In this document: positions 47,138-56,731 of the stretch, piece after piece
Position numbering within the stretch: position 1 is the first letter of the stretch
How the letters are laid out: each line of letters starts with the position of its first letter
NCBI GenBank assembly: GCA_032718475.1
Contig: JAUCBJ010000844.1
Coordinates: 52,796 to 116,795, forward strand
Reading direction: 5' to 3'
Origin: Nemertoderma westbladi
Lineage: Eukaryota > Xenacoelomorpha > Nemertodermatida > Nemertodermatidae
DNA length: 64,000 nucleotides
Position numbers and translations under genes: made by a program
The notes under the pieces: generated by a model
Databases searched by the model: none
Told to the model about the DNA's origin: nothing
The model's input: only the letters and a program-made list of their open reading frames with translations

Positions 47138-47153
47138 GTAGTATCCCTAGGTT
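47138..47153. repeat. Left target-site duplication of LINE copy B
   Basis: GTAGTATCCCTAGGTT, identical to 48575-48590 at the other end of the element. Confidence 0.85.
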
Positions 47154-48574
47154 GTGAAAACAAATAAGTTGGTGCCAGTTCCCAAGAAGGTCAACCTAAC
47201 ACTCTATGGTTCTTTTCGGGGAATCTCATTGATCTCGATTGCTGCAAAGCTATACAATAGGATTCTATTAAATCGCATCAGGGATCCTATTGAGAGACTG
47301 CTCCGTGGAAATCAGAATGGGTTCCGTAAAGGTCGTGGGACCATGTAGCCCATTTTGGCACTTAGAAGGATAATTGAAGAATTATCAAAAAAGAAAGACA
47401 GGCATCTGGCTGTTATCTTTGTTGACTTCTTCAAGGCCTTTGATTCAGTCTCTCGGTCACGTATGTTCAGCATACTTTCATTATATGGGATTCCTGATGA
47501 AATTATTGCAGCAATCAGATCAGTATACGATGGTTCGACAACATTTGTGTCTACTGTTGACGGTGACACAGAACCATTTGAAGTGTTATGGGGCGTCCTC
47601 CAAGGAGACACACTTGCACCATTCTTGTTCATTATTGTGGTTGACTATGTTCTACGCATGTCCTTAGATCATCATAATGATGATGGGGTGATGATAACTC
47701 CACCTACTAGCTCCAGAAGTCGAGGAAATCCTGCCAAGTACCTAACTGATCTAGACTTTGCTGATGACTTAGGAATACTCTCAGAATCATTAGAGGGAGC
47801 CCAACGGCTCCTCAGCTCATTAGAACATGCTGCTTCTAGTGTTGGTCTTTTTATTAACTCCAGAAAGACCAAAATTCTGACAGTTAACTTTGAAAGTCCT
47901 CAGCAAGTCTCTGATCGGATGAGCATACAGTAAGCTCAAAGGATGGTATGCTTGAGCATGTGGACGACTTCTGTTACCTGGGATCATGGATCCGGAAGTC
48001 AGGTGAGGACCTTCGAATACGTAAGGGAAAGGCATGGGCAGCCTTGAATAGGCTTTCCAGGATTTGGAAGTCACCTAGAATTAATCGGAAACTTAAGGTC
48101 CGATTATTTAGAGCAGCAGTAGTTCCAGTACTCCTCTACGGGAGTCCATGCTGGGCTCTAACTGCTGAGGACACCAAATCTCTGGATGGCACATTCCACA
48201 AGAATGCTACGCCGGGTTCATTGTGTCAAGTACAATGCGCACATCTCCAACCAGACACTATATAACATTGGAGGTGTCTCATTGGTTCCTCCAAGCTTGA
48301 CACTAGAACAAAATCGCCTCCGCTTTGCAGGACATTGCTTTCGCCGTGAGGACCAGCCAGTGCATAATCTTGTACTTTGGCAGCCCCATGGAGTGAATAA
48401 GCATGGTGGACAGCCCATGACTTTCTTGAGACGCATCTTAAAGGACACTGGCCTTAAAGATGCGGATGATCTAGCAAATGTCATGGGTGATAGGGAGTTG
48501 TGGCGGTGCAATTTTGTTGACAAGCCGGCACAGCATTCTTAAAAATGCAGCTGCAATGCAGCATGCCGATCCTA
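47154..48574 (+). mobile_element. 5'-truncated LINE copy B with 16-bp target-site duplication
   Basis: Reverse transcriptase with GSFRGISLISIAAKLYNRIL, NQNGFRKGRGT, the catalytic IFVDFFKAFDSVSR, LQGDTLAPFLFIIVVDY and TDLDFADDLGI, then the 3' region YLGSWIRKSGEDL... to RFAGHCFRREDQP. A stop (TAG) at 47346 and frame changes near 47930 and 48195 break it. GTAGTATCCCTAGGTT occurs at 47138-47153 and again at 48575-48590, flanking the element exactly, so this is a TPRT-type 5'-truncated insertion of 1421 bp. Clade not resolved (RTE/CR1-like features). Confidence 0.9.
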
Positions 48575-48590
48575 GTAGTATCCCTAGGTT
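48575..48590. repeat. Right target-site duplication of LINE copy B
   Basis: GTAGTATCCCTAGGTT, identical to 47138-47153. The element's 3' end is ...GCATGCCGATCCTA immediately before it. Confidence 0.85.
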
Positions 48591-48599
48591 TGAAACCAA

Positions 48600-48780
48600 C
48601 TTTGAACACTTTTACTTTCGGTCGACCTGCTGTTTTGGTTATAAAAGCCTACCTTTGTAACCTGCTCCTTTCCCCCAATTGTTAAGTGACAACATTGTTT
48701 AATGTTTTGGTTATAGAAGCCTAGCTCAGTAACCTGCTCCTTTCCCCAATTGGTAACAACAATTGGTAACAAGGTCTCTA
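48600..48780 (-). repeat. Dispersed repeat family, two tandem copies (reverse)
   Basis: Two tandem versions of TGTTTTGGTTATARAAGCCT followed by GTAACCTGCTCCTTTCCCC and CAATTG. They are the complement of the copies at 3586 and 21417. Confidence 0.5.
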
Positions 48781-49063
48781 GGCCTACCTATTTTTACCTA
48801 AGTACTGCTGATGCTCTGCCTACTGTTCTAACCTGTTTGACACTGCCAGACTGTCTGGCGCCAACGTATTATTATATTGTATTACTCGCTTTATTTCTCG
48901 ATTGATTTAGTTGTTAGAGATGCAACAAGGGTCCCAACGTTGTTGTAACTGTGGGGTGCGCTCATGTGCCCCCCAACTAGCCGATGCGGGCGTCCTTGTG
49001 GAAGCTGTACCCCTTTGTCTACGGGAAACTGTGAAAACCCTTTTTCGACTACTTTGATCCCGA

Positions 49064-50200
49064 CTACTTCGACCCCCAGTTTGTTTTTTGGCGGGTACCT
49101 GGGGCTGAAATGAAAATAACGCGAACATCTATGAAGCATGCATAAAGAGGTTTCCTGGGGATATAAAGATTATCGCGTATTCGCTTTAGGAACAGCAGTA
49201 ATGGCTGTGCTGTTGACAGTCCTGGTATGAATCCAAATTGTTCCCATGGTATCTTACACTGCAGGAACTCACGTAGGCGGCGTTCGAAAAGACTCGTCAG
49301 TAGTTTGAATGGGTTACTGAGAAGTGATGATATACCTCTATAGTTGTTTGTATCATCTCTGCTACCTTTGCCCTTAAATAATACCCTCGTTATGCTTGAC
49401 TTCCACGATGACACTAGGGAACTGGTCGACAAACAAATATTGAAGAGGAGGGTCCATAGATATAGTGTTACCCGTATAGAACCCTTTAGAACTTCATAAG
49501 TAATGTTATCAGGGACACCGGATTTCTTATTCTTCTTCCGATTCAATTCGTGTTCAACTTCTTCCATTATGAATGGTCGGTTGCAAGCATCATTCACATC
49601 ATTGACGGGTTCATCCAGCTCTTCGAAATTATATCGACCATTTCTATCCTTCTCGTTGCCTAAGTCGGAATTTAAAATTTTGCCGAAATGACTTTCCCAT
49701 GATTCCGATGGAATTGAGCAGTTCTGTTTCGAATGCTGTTCACTACACCACCAGTATGGCTCTCGTTCCGCCTCTTCTAGGAGCTTCACAGCTCCATTTT
49801 CATATTATATTATTTCTGTCTAGCCTTTAGTAGCGATTCATATTCCGCCTTGAACAAACAACATGTCGCCCTACTGTAGCAGTTGAGTCTGCTCTTGTTC
49901 TTCTATATGGGCATCAAGGACGACCTGTCTTAGTCGTAACACATACAATCAAACCACGGTTTGGAGTGACGATTTTTGGTAGAAGATCGTCTCTAAGTTG
50001 CATCATGAATGACATTGGAAAGCTCATTGTAGGCGTCATCTAGCATCTAGCTGAAAATTCTCTAATTTACAGTTAATAGTGTCTAGCCGGGGATCGACTT
50101 CCTATTTGTTTACATCAATCTTTCGAGTTAATCTGACATTGTTTCCTTCTATCACTTCAGGGATAACATTATCCGGGATTGACCAATTTACACGTACCGG
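49064..50200 (-). mobile_element. LINE fragment on minus strand: linker plus N-terminal reverse transcriptase
   Basis: On the minus strand the 5' part (about 50060-49800) reads DAYNELSNVIHDA and, after a stop, NRHSKPWFD, typical of the segment between endonuclease and RT in non-LTR elements. The open frame 49789-49064 continues with EPYWWCSEQHSK, ITRVLFKGKGSRDDTNNYRG, SLFERRLREFLQCKIPWEQF, GFIPGLSTAQPLLLFLKRIR and KPLYACFIDV. This matches the RT fingers and the start of the palm and ends before the DD motif. Truncated and dead. Different family from copies A and B. Confidence 0.85.
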
Positions 50201-50559
50201 TACATGCTTCTTTATCCCTTGGATGGGTAATCTACAGAACTGGTAGCATTTGAATTTGTGTAAACTACCAAGATAGATCTAGAATATAGATATTGTATAG
50301 GCTTAACGCTTTTGCCTAACAACTCATAAAACTAATAACATGTTCTAGAACTTTGTGTATTTATTAAATAGAATAAATGGCCTGTAGGGAACAATAATTC
50401 AATTCCAATTTTTGAACGCCTATATCTCCGCTGTTTCTAAATAAAACTCAGACATTGTTACACTTGTAACGCAAGCTATATAATATAGTCAATTTTATAG
50501 TTTTTTGCACAAGAAAGACACAAAAATCTTTTTTCGGGGATCATAAAACAGTAACAGTT

Positions 50560-52980
50560 AGGTCTATGAAAAATTACAGCAAGGAACGCTTTTTAAGTTT
50601 GTTAGTTAATTCTGACTGGGAACCCTGTTTTAAGGCCACTGACATTAACCTTGCGTACACTGTTTTTAAAGATATATTTCTAAAGGCACTTAATACTGTA
50701 GCATCAATTAAAGAAATTAGTCTTAAACAACGCACTGAGCCCTGGATGACCTCGGGTATTCTTAGTAATATCAGAGAAAGAGATAACTATTTGTATAAAT
50801 TTAGGAAATACCGTGTTTTAGCTGATTATAATAATTACTGCAAATATAGAAACTTTGTCCAACGGGAAATAAAAAAAGCTAAATCTGAATATTTGTACAA
50901 CAAAATAAGTGAGAATAAAGATAATCCTAAAAGTCTATGGTCTACCCTAAAATCTTTAGGTTATAAAAACCTTAAATCTAAATCGAATATTGTTCTGCAA
51001 GATAACGGTGAGCTGATTCATGATCATACTCTAGTTAGTAATTTATTTAATAATTATTTTAATAATGCTGCCTCTAATTTAGTTTAAGAAGTTACCGTTA
51101 TCAAGTAATAAATATAGTATAGGGTCCGAACTCTAAATAATTTTTATTTAGAAAAGTTACAAAATTCAGAAAAGTTATTTTTAAAACCCGTTTCTGAGGA
51201 TTTCGTTTTTCAAAATCTACTTAGCCTATCAGCCTCAAAAAGTACCGGTCTAGACCTAATAATTAATTAAAGTGCCTATTACTTTTATTATTAATTACTC
51301 TATGGTAGATAATGTAGTACCAGACGAACTGAAATTAGCTAAGGTTGTTTCTCTGTATAAAAATAATAGTAAAGTAGAACCCTGTAATTACAGACCTGTT
51401 AGTATCTTAAGTATTGTATCTAAAATTCTAGAACGTTCTGTTTTTCTACAGCTGGAGGCACATCTTAGTAGGCTAAATCTGATCTATGAACTTCAGTCCG
51501 GTTTTCGTAAATCATATTCTACAGACACCAGCCTTATTAACTTAACTGATACAATTAGATGTAATAACGCAAAGGGCTTATATACTGGTATGGTAATGTT
51601 GGACCTACAAAAGGCTTTCGATACTGTAGATCACGAAATTCTGTTAGGTAAGTTAGGCCTGATGGGTGTAGGTTCTAAAGACTGGTTCAAGTCCTACCTG
51701 TCAGACAGAGGTCAAATTGTAGTCATTAGCAAATCGCAGTCTACTGTACAAGAGAGATTACCTGTGGTGTACCGCAAGGTAGTATATTAGATCCTCTGCT
51801 TTTCGTATGCTATGTAAATGATATGATAAGTAGTATAGATCCCGATTTTAAACTCATTTTATATGCCGACGACAGTGCTCTTATTTTCTCTCATAAAGAT
51901 CCTATCCATATTTCCCAAAAGTTAAGTGCAGTTCTAGAATCCTGTAATGAGTGGTTGGTTGATAATAAGCTATCCATTCACTACGGTAAGACTGAAAGTA
52001 TTTTGTTTGGTTCCAAAAGAAAGTTAAAGAAGGTAACTAAGTTTGAAGTCCACTAGTAATGGACATAAGATTGAAAATAAAAAGGAAGTTAAATATTTAG
52101 GCGCCACATTGGATAACTGCTTATCAGGAGAAAGTACAGTGAAAAATATTTTCTCGAAAGTTAACAGTAGGCTTAGGTTTCTATACAGAAATAAAAATAG
52201 TTTAAACACCGACTCCCGCAAGTTACTTTGCTCTTCTTTAATACAGTGTCACATGGACTATGCGTGCTCTTCTTGGTATGAAGGCTTAACCAAACAGCTT
52301 AAATGTAAATCACAAGTAGCTCAGAATAAAGTAGTACGATTTATTAAAGACTACAAACCTAGGCACCACCTAACTCCAGATGACTTTTCTGAATCTGGAC
52401 TACTTAACTTAGATAGTAGAGTTAAGCAGCTACGCCTTATAACCATGTGCATAAAGTGTATAATGGTAAATGTCCCAATTACCTAAAACAAAAATTAAAC
52501 AGAGTACGCGATACACACTCTTACAGTACCAGAGCTAGTGCTTCAAACTTCTACCTCCCGAATTGTAAATCCTTCGAATCTGATACTTTCTTTTTTAACG
52601 GCATTAAAAATTGGAACGCTCTGCCTAATGAAATTAAAAACTTAGATAATCAACATTCTTTTTAAATCTGCAGTTAAATCTCACCTCCGTGTGCAATGTA
52701 TAAATAGGTACAATAGTCCTACAGTAAGTTATTAGTTTATTAATTATTTACTATTTATACTGTAATTGCGTTTTATAATAAATTGTTCTGTACATTACAT
52801 CTTTATCGTTGAGTCGGACATTGTCACGCTCTCGGTAAAGTTGTACATGTACATAGTGTAATTACGTTTTATACTGGTTTTAGGTTAGCGTAGTGTAATA
52901 TTGTATTTGTAACCAAGTAACATAAAGGACCCCCTTGGAAATAATATATAATATAATATAATATAATATAATGTATATTT
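50560..52980 (+). mobile_element. LINE (CR1/Rex-like), endonuclease missing, frameshifted
   Basis: Three or more frames encode, in order: pre-RT region (KNYSKERFLSLLVNSDWEPC..., 50566-51087), RT fingers VSLYKNNSKVEPCNYRPVSI, QSGFRKSYSTDTSLINLTD, palm MVMLDLQKAFDTVDHEILL (51272-51790), then LDPLLFVCYVNDM and LILYADDSALIFSHKD (51823-52056) and the thumb/C-terminal region VKYLGATLDNCLSGEST to 52665. The YADD catalytic motif is intact but the frame is broken near 51090-51270, 51785, 52045 and 52470. The 3' end AAAGGACCCCCTTGGAAATA plus an (AATAT)n tail at 52940-52975 is typical of CR1-type 3' ends (inference). Confidence 0.85.
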
Positions 52981-54924
52981 ATCCAAAACAAATCTATCTA
53001 TCTATATTAGCTTTCCAATGATATCTACAAACCGAGGCTAATGTAAAGAATACCGACGATAGGAGATGTGCAATTTCGCAAAAGGCACAAGTTTTTTTTA
53101 AGTGATTAATTTCAGAGATAAAGTGATTAATTTTAGTCATAAAGTGATTCAATTTAGTGAAAATGATTAAATTAGTGAAAATGATTAAATTTATGTTAGT
53201 GATGGAAAAATAAGTGCGCAATCACAATTAATAACAGTACAGCAGTAATAATCAAAAAGAAGGTAATTATTGTCAGCGAAAACGTTACCATATACTGATA
53301 TAGGTTGAATAGGATATCGAAAATCGAGTCTTTCCGCCTTAAAGTATTGTCGTCGCCATCAGCCCATTCATATTCACACCCTGTTCGGACAGTACCACAC
53401 TGGTATCGGTATAGGCCTACAGGAATAGGCCTGTACAGCTGTATCTGCACTGACTGATTGTGACATACTGCAGTACTGCATACTGTCGTAGGTCTACCGG
53501 TACAAACTGGAACTAAACTAACCAATAGCCTAGGCAGCTAGGTACCAGTGCCTGACTGATTAAATAGGCCTACCGGTACAGCGGTACCGGTACTGTTGTA
53601 CCGTTAACTTTCAATCACTTTCAGACTTTTACCGGCATTTGATCAGTTGATTGTTCTTTTCAATCAGTTGTCAGTCATCTGTTGTTAGTTTGCTATTATT
53701 AGGCCTATTCAGCTATTACCTGATTACTGCAGTAGGCCTACTGTCAGACTGTATTACTGTGTTATGCCTATAGTACTGTAGTAGGCCTACCGGACTTTCT
53801 CATTTCTGACTTTGGACTTGCGGTCTTCAGGTCTTGGCGGAAAACCAGTATGGCGGTTTGCGTTACACGTTACGGTACTAGCCTTACTGCCTTAGGCCCT
53901 AGCCTATCTGCGGGTAGGCGGCAGGGCGGGTCATATTACTGTATTACTGTATTCCAGTCTGCCAAGAGAGTGAAATCCGTTAGGCGTATGGGGGAAAACC
54001 TCACATTTCGTCGTTTGTTTATATTCCTTTGTGACCAGTGACTGCTAGACCTTCAAAGAAGGTTCGATTAGATATTACGGTAGATCTTTAGTTAGCCTAG
54101 TTCAGTAGTTAGTGTAGGTAGACTACTGTACGTCTGTACCCTTTAGTGCTGTTGTGCGCATTGTACTGTACAGCTGTAGTAGCTTAATCTTTGTCTGTTT
54201 GTGGTGGTTTGTCTGCTTGATATCAGGATATGTCTGCAGTTGATGCAGTTCTCCAGTCTACCAATACCACCAGGACCAGACCACTAGGCAGCTAGGTGCT
54301 CGGAGGCGAAATAGTCCACTAGCTCACTAGTGAGTGCAGCTGCGCTGCAGGAGTGGAGTGGGGCAAAGGCCGGCAAACTTCTCCTAAATTGTTTATCAAT
54401 TGCAATTTATCATCCTTTCGAGTGGTACCGGTACTTAAACTTCTGAACTTAACACTGACTGCAACAAATTTTCTCAATGATGAGCTGCGCAAAGGCCCCA
54501 CTAAATGGTAAATGTGTTTAATCTATGTTTAATGTTAACTATGTAGGCTTGCGTATAGGATAGGCCTACTGTCTGACTGTATTTCAGTAGCTGCTACAGT
54601 GCTAAATGCATTATGCAGTACTGCAGTCAGGCAGTAGGCCTACTGTACGTGTACAATAGTTTTGCCATAGTTCAGTAGTTTGGTGAGATTATTATAGAAG
54701 TTAATAAGTCATACTTGCAATTGCTTCACAGACTTGAGAATAGGCGCAATGAAACCGCAATGGTCGATTTAGTTGGTGTTACAACCTTCAAAACAGCAAT
54801 ATGTCATTAGTTCTCGAAAAATTTCTTAATTTATTTATGAAAATTTAGGTTTTATTCAATTAAAGAAAAAACCAAATTTTGCTTTTTTAAAAATTAGGTT
54901 TTAACCATCCCTGGCTGTAAGGTG
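52981..54924. other. Palindrome-rich intergenic DNA
   Basis: No gene is supported. 53090-53200 has short tandem AAAGTGATTAATTTTAG-like repeats. From 53400 to 54130 the sequence is packed with GTAGGCCTAC, ACCGGTAC and TACTGTA motifs. Small ORFs here (for example around 53196-53525 and 53850-54041) follow this simple composition. Confidence 0.5.
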
Positions 54925-55130
54925 CGTTTATTATTTTGGTTAGAAAAGCCCGCCTCTTTAACCTGCTCCTTTCCCTCAATTGGTAAAGTGGCCGTTTATT
55001 GTTTTGGTTAGAAAAGCCCGCCTCTTTAACCTGCTCCTTTCCCTCAATTGGTAAAGTGGCCGTTTATTGTTTTGGTTAGAAAAGCCTGCGGCTGTGCCTG
55101 TAGCCTGCTCTTTTCCCTCAATTTGTATAT
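54925..55130 (-). repeat. Dispersed repeat family, three tandem 65-bp copies (reverse)
   Basis: Three tandem copies each containing TTTATTRTTTTGGTTAGAAA, AGCCYGC and CCTGCTCYTTTCCCTCAATT. The first two are nearly identical. Complement of the elements near 3.6, 7.2 and 21.4 kb. Confidence 0.65.
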
Positions 55131-55804
55131 AGCAGTCAGCAGTAGGACTATAGGGTAGACCGGACTAGCCGGAGTTGTATATGGCCATGTGCAGATGTGG
55201 GTTGTACTGTCTGACTGTTGTATGGCATGGCGATGGCCACCCTTGACATAAAGTGCTATAACTTTACTTTATTTAAACTGTCTGTCAGTTTTTATTACTT
55301 CAAAATGAAGCTGAATAATTTTCCAATAAAGTGACATATTAACCATAACAGCATAACCATATCTTAAACTAATTCCAATATTTTACAGTGACATGGCAAA
55401 GTTTGTGTGTTCATGAAAAAGTGCAACTTCTACTGTTCTAGGTTTTGTGAATTTTGAGTACCGGTACCTACCGGTAACACACATTACTACAGCATTAACA
55501 GGCTGACTGGTGCCTTCTGGAAAAAGTTAATGCTTGCTCATATTGTAATGATGTTGAATACTGGAATAGTATGTTTATTAAATTATGTTGTCTTTGTTCA
55601 TTTTATTCGATTGCAGTTTGTTTATTACCTGCTGACCTGTATACTGGTATATGCCTATGTTTTTATATTGATCTACAAGATATACACTCAACATAACTGC
55701 ATAAGTCTGTAAGTGCAAATATCACCTGGGTTATCTTCTCCCTCCATTCCATTGCTCCATATACTGATATATGTTACCGGTATTGATTATTAACAGAAAT
55801 GTAT
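55131..55804. other. Intergenic, no gene supported
   Basis: AT-rich sequence. A 60-codon hydrophobic ORF at 55530-55712 has no recognisable homology or splice context and is treated as chance. Confidence 0.5.
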
Positions 55805-56192
55805 TAAGTTAGGCGGGTGCAGGGGTGGGGGGTTGCGATCTTTTTCAGGGGATCAAAGTACCGGTAGTATTGTATTATAGCCGAATATTTCAATCAATGT
55901 ATATTATAATAATATTATATATATACCGTACTAAACAGCTAAACAGGTTTTCATCAGTGGCGGTTCAGAATCTATCTACTGACTAAGAAACTAAGTTCTT
56001 AGTTTCTTAGTCATTAGGTAGATTCTGAGCCGCCGTGACAGACTGATGAAGACTGGTTTAGTATATATATACTTATACTATTATAATAATATACATTGGT
56101 TGAAATATTTGGCTATAATACTACTTTGATCACCTGAAAAAGATCGCAACCCCCCCCCCCCCCCCCTCACCCCTCACCCCCCCCCTAACTTA
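55805..56192. mobile_element. Foldback palindrome / MITE of about 390 bp
   Basis: The left arm begins TTAAGTTAGGCGGGTG with GTTGCGATCTTTTTCAGGGG and runs to the centre at about 55997 (AAACTAAGTTCTTAGTTT). The right arm is its complement, through GATTCTGAGCCGCCGTGACA and CCTGAAAAAGATCGCAACC to CCTAACTTAA. Arms are about 190 bp and nearly complementary except for the G/C run lengths and a few bases. The ends TTAA...TTAA could be a piggyBac-type TTAA target site (inference). No coding capacity; the small ORF at 56195 begins just outside it. Confidence 0.75.
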
Positions 56193-56704
56193 ATATGTTT
56201 CCGCTGGTGACCTGGCACCTGGGCACGCAACTTTTTATGTCGATTGACATAAATGGACCGAACAAGTTGTGCAGTACCGTAAATACTATAATCGTGTTTT
56301 TGAGCCTGTGGGCTATTCCAGTATTCTACACTGCCATTACGGTACTATTTTACAATTTTAATTTTATGGAATTTTGCCTTCTACTTCATAAATAAACTTG
56401 CTAAAGTAGCACTCTTTAAGTCTTTAACAATGTGAGTACGATATATCTTTATATATATGTAACAGGACATGAGTTAATTAATAACCAAAGATTCATTTTA
56501 AAATTAAACGGTACCCGGTAGTTGAAATTTATATCTTCTTTCAGTTTCCATCATTTATTACCTAAGCCTATGTACCAGTGATATATATGTACCGGTACCG
56601 GTGTATATGACAAAAATTTGGTGACAATTTATATGCCGGATTCTATTGTGCATATAACAGAACTAGACTGCTAGATAACAGACTATTATGAATCTAACTT
56701 TCAG
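56193..56704. other. Upstream region of MTSS1-like gene, 3' splice site at 56704
   Basis: No coding exon recognised. TCTAACTTTCAG ending at 56704 is a strong acceptor (branch-like CTAAC plus pyrimidines) only 27 bp before the start codon, which implies a non-coding or short coding 5' exon further upstream. Confidence 0.5.
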
Positions 56705-56731
56705 TTTAATTCTGTAATAAACACTACTAAT

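Noticed and set aside
53196-54501. Small ORFs in the palindrome-rich region
   Set aside because: They follow simple composition, overlap each other and have no recognisable domain.
55530-56395. Small hydrophobic ORFs at 55530-55712 and 56195-56395
   Set aside because: AT-rich low-complexity translation with no homology, splice context or conserved motif.
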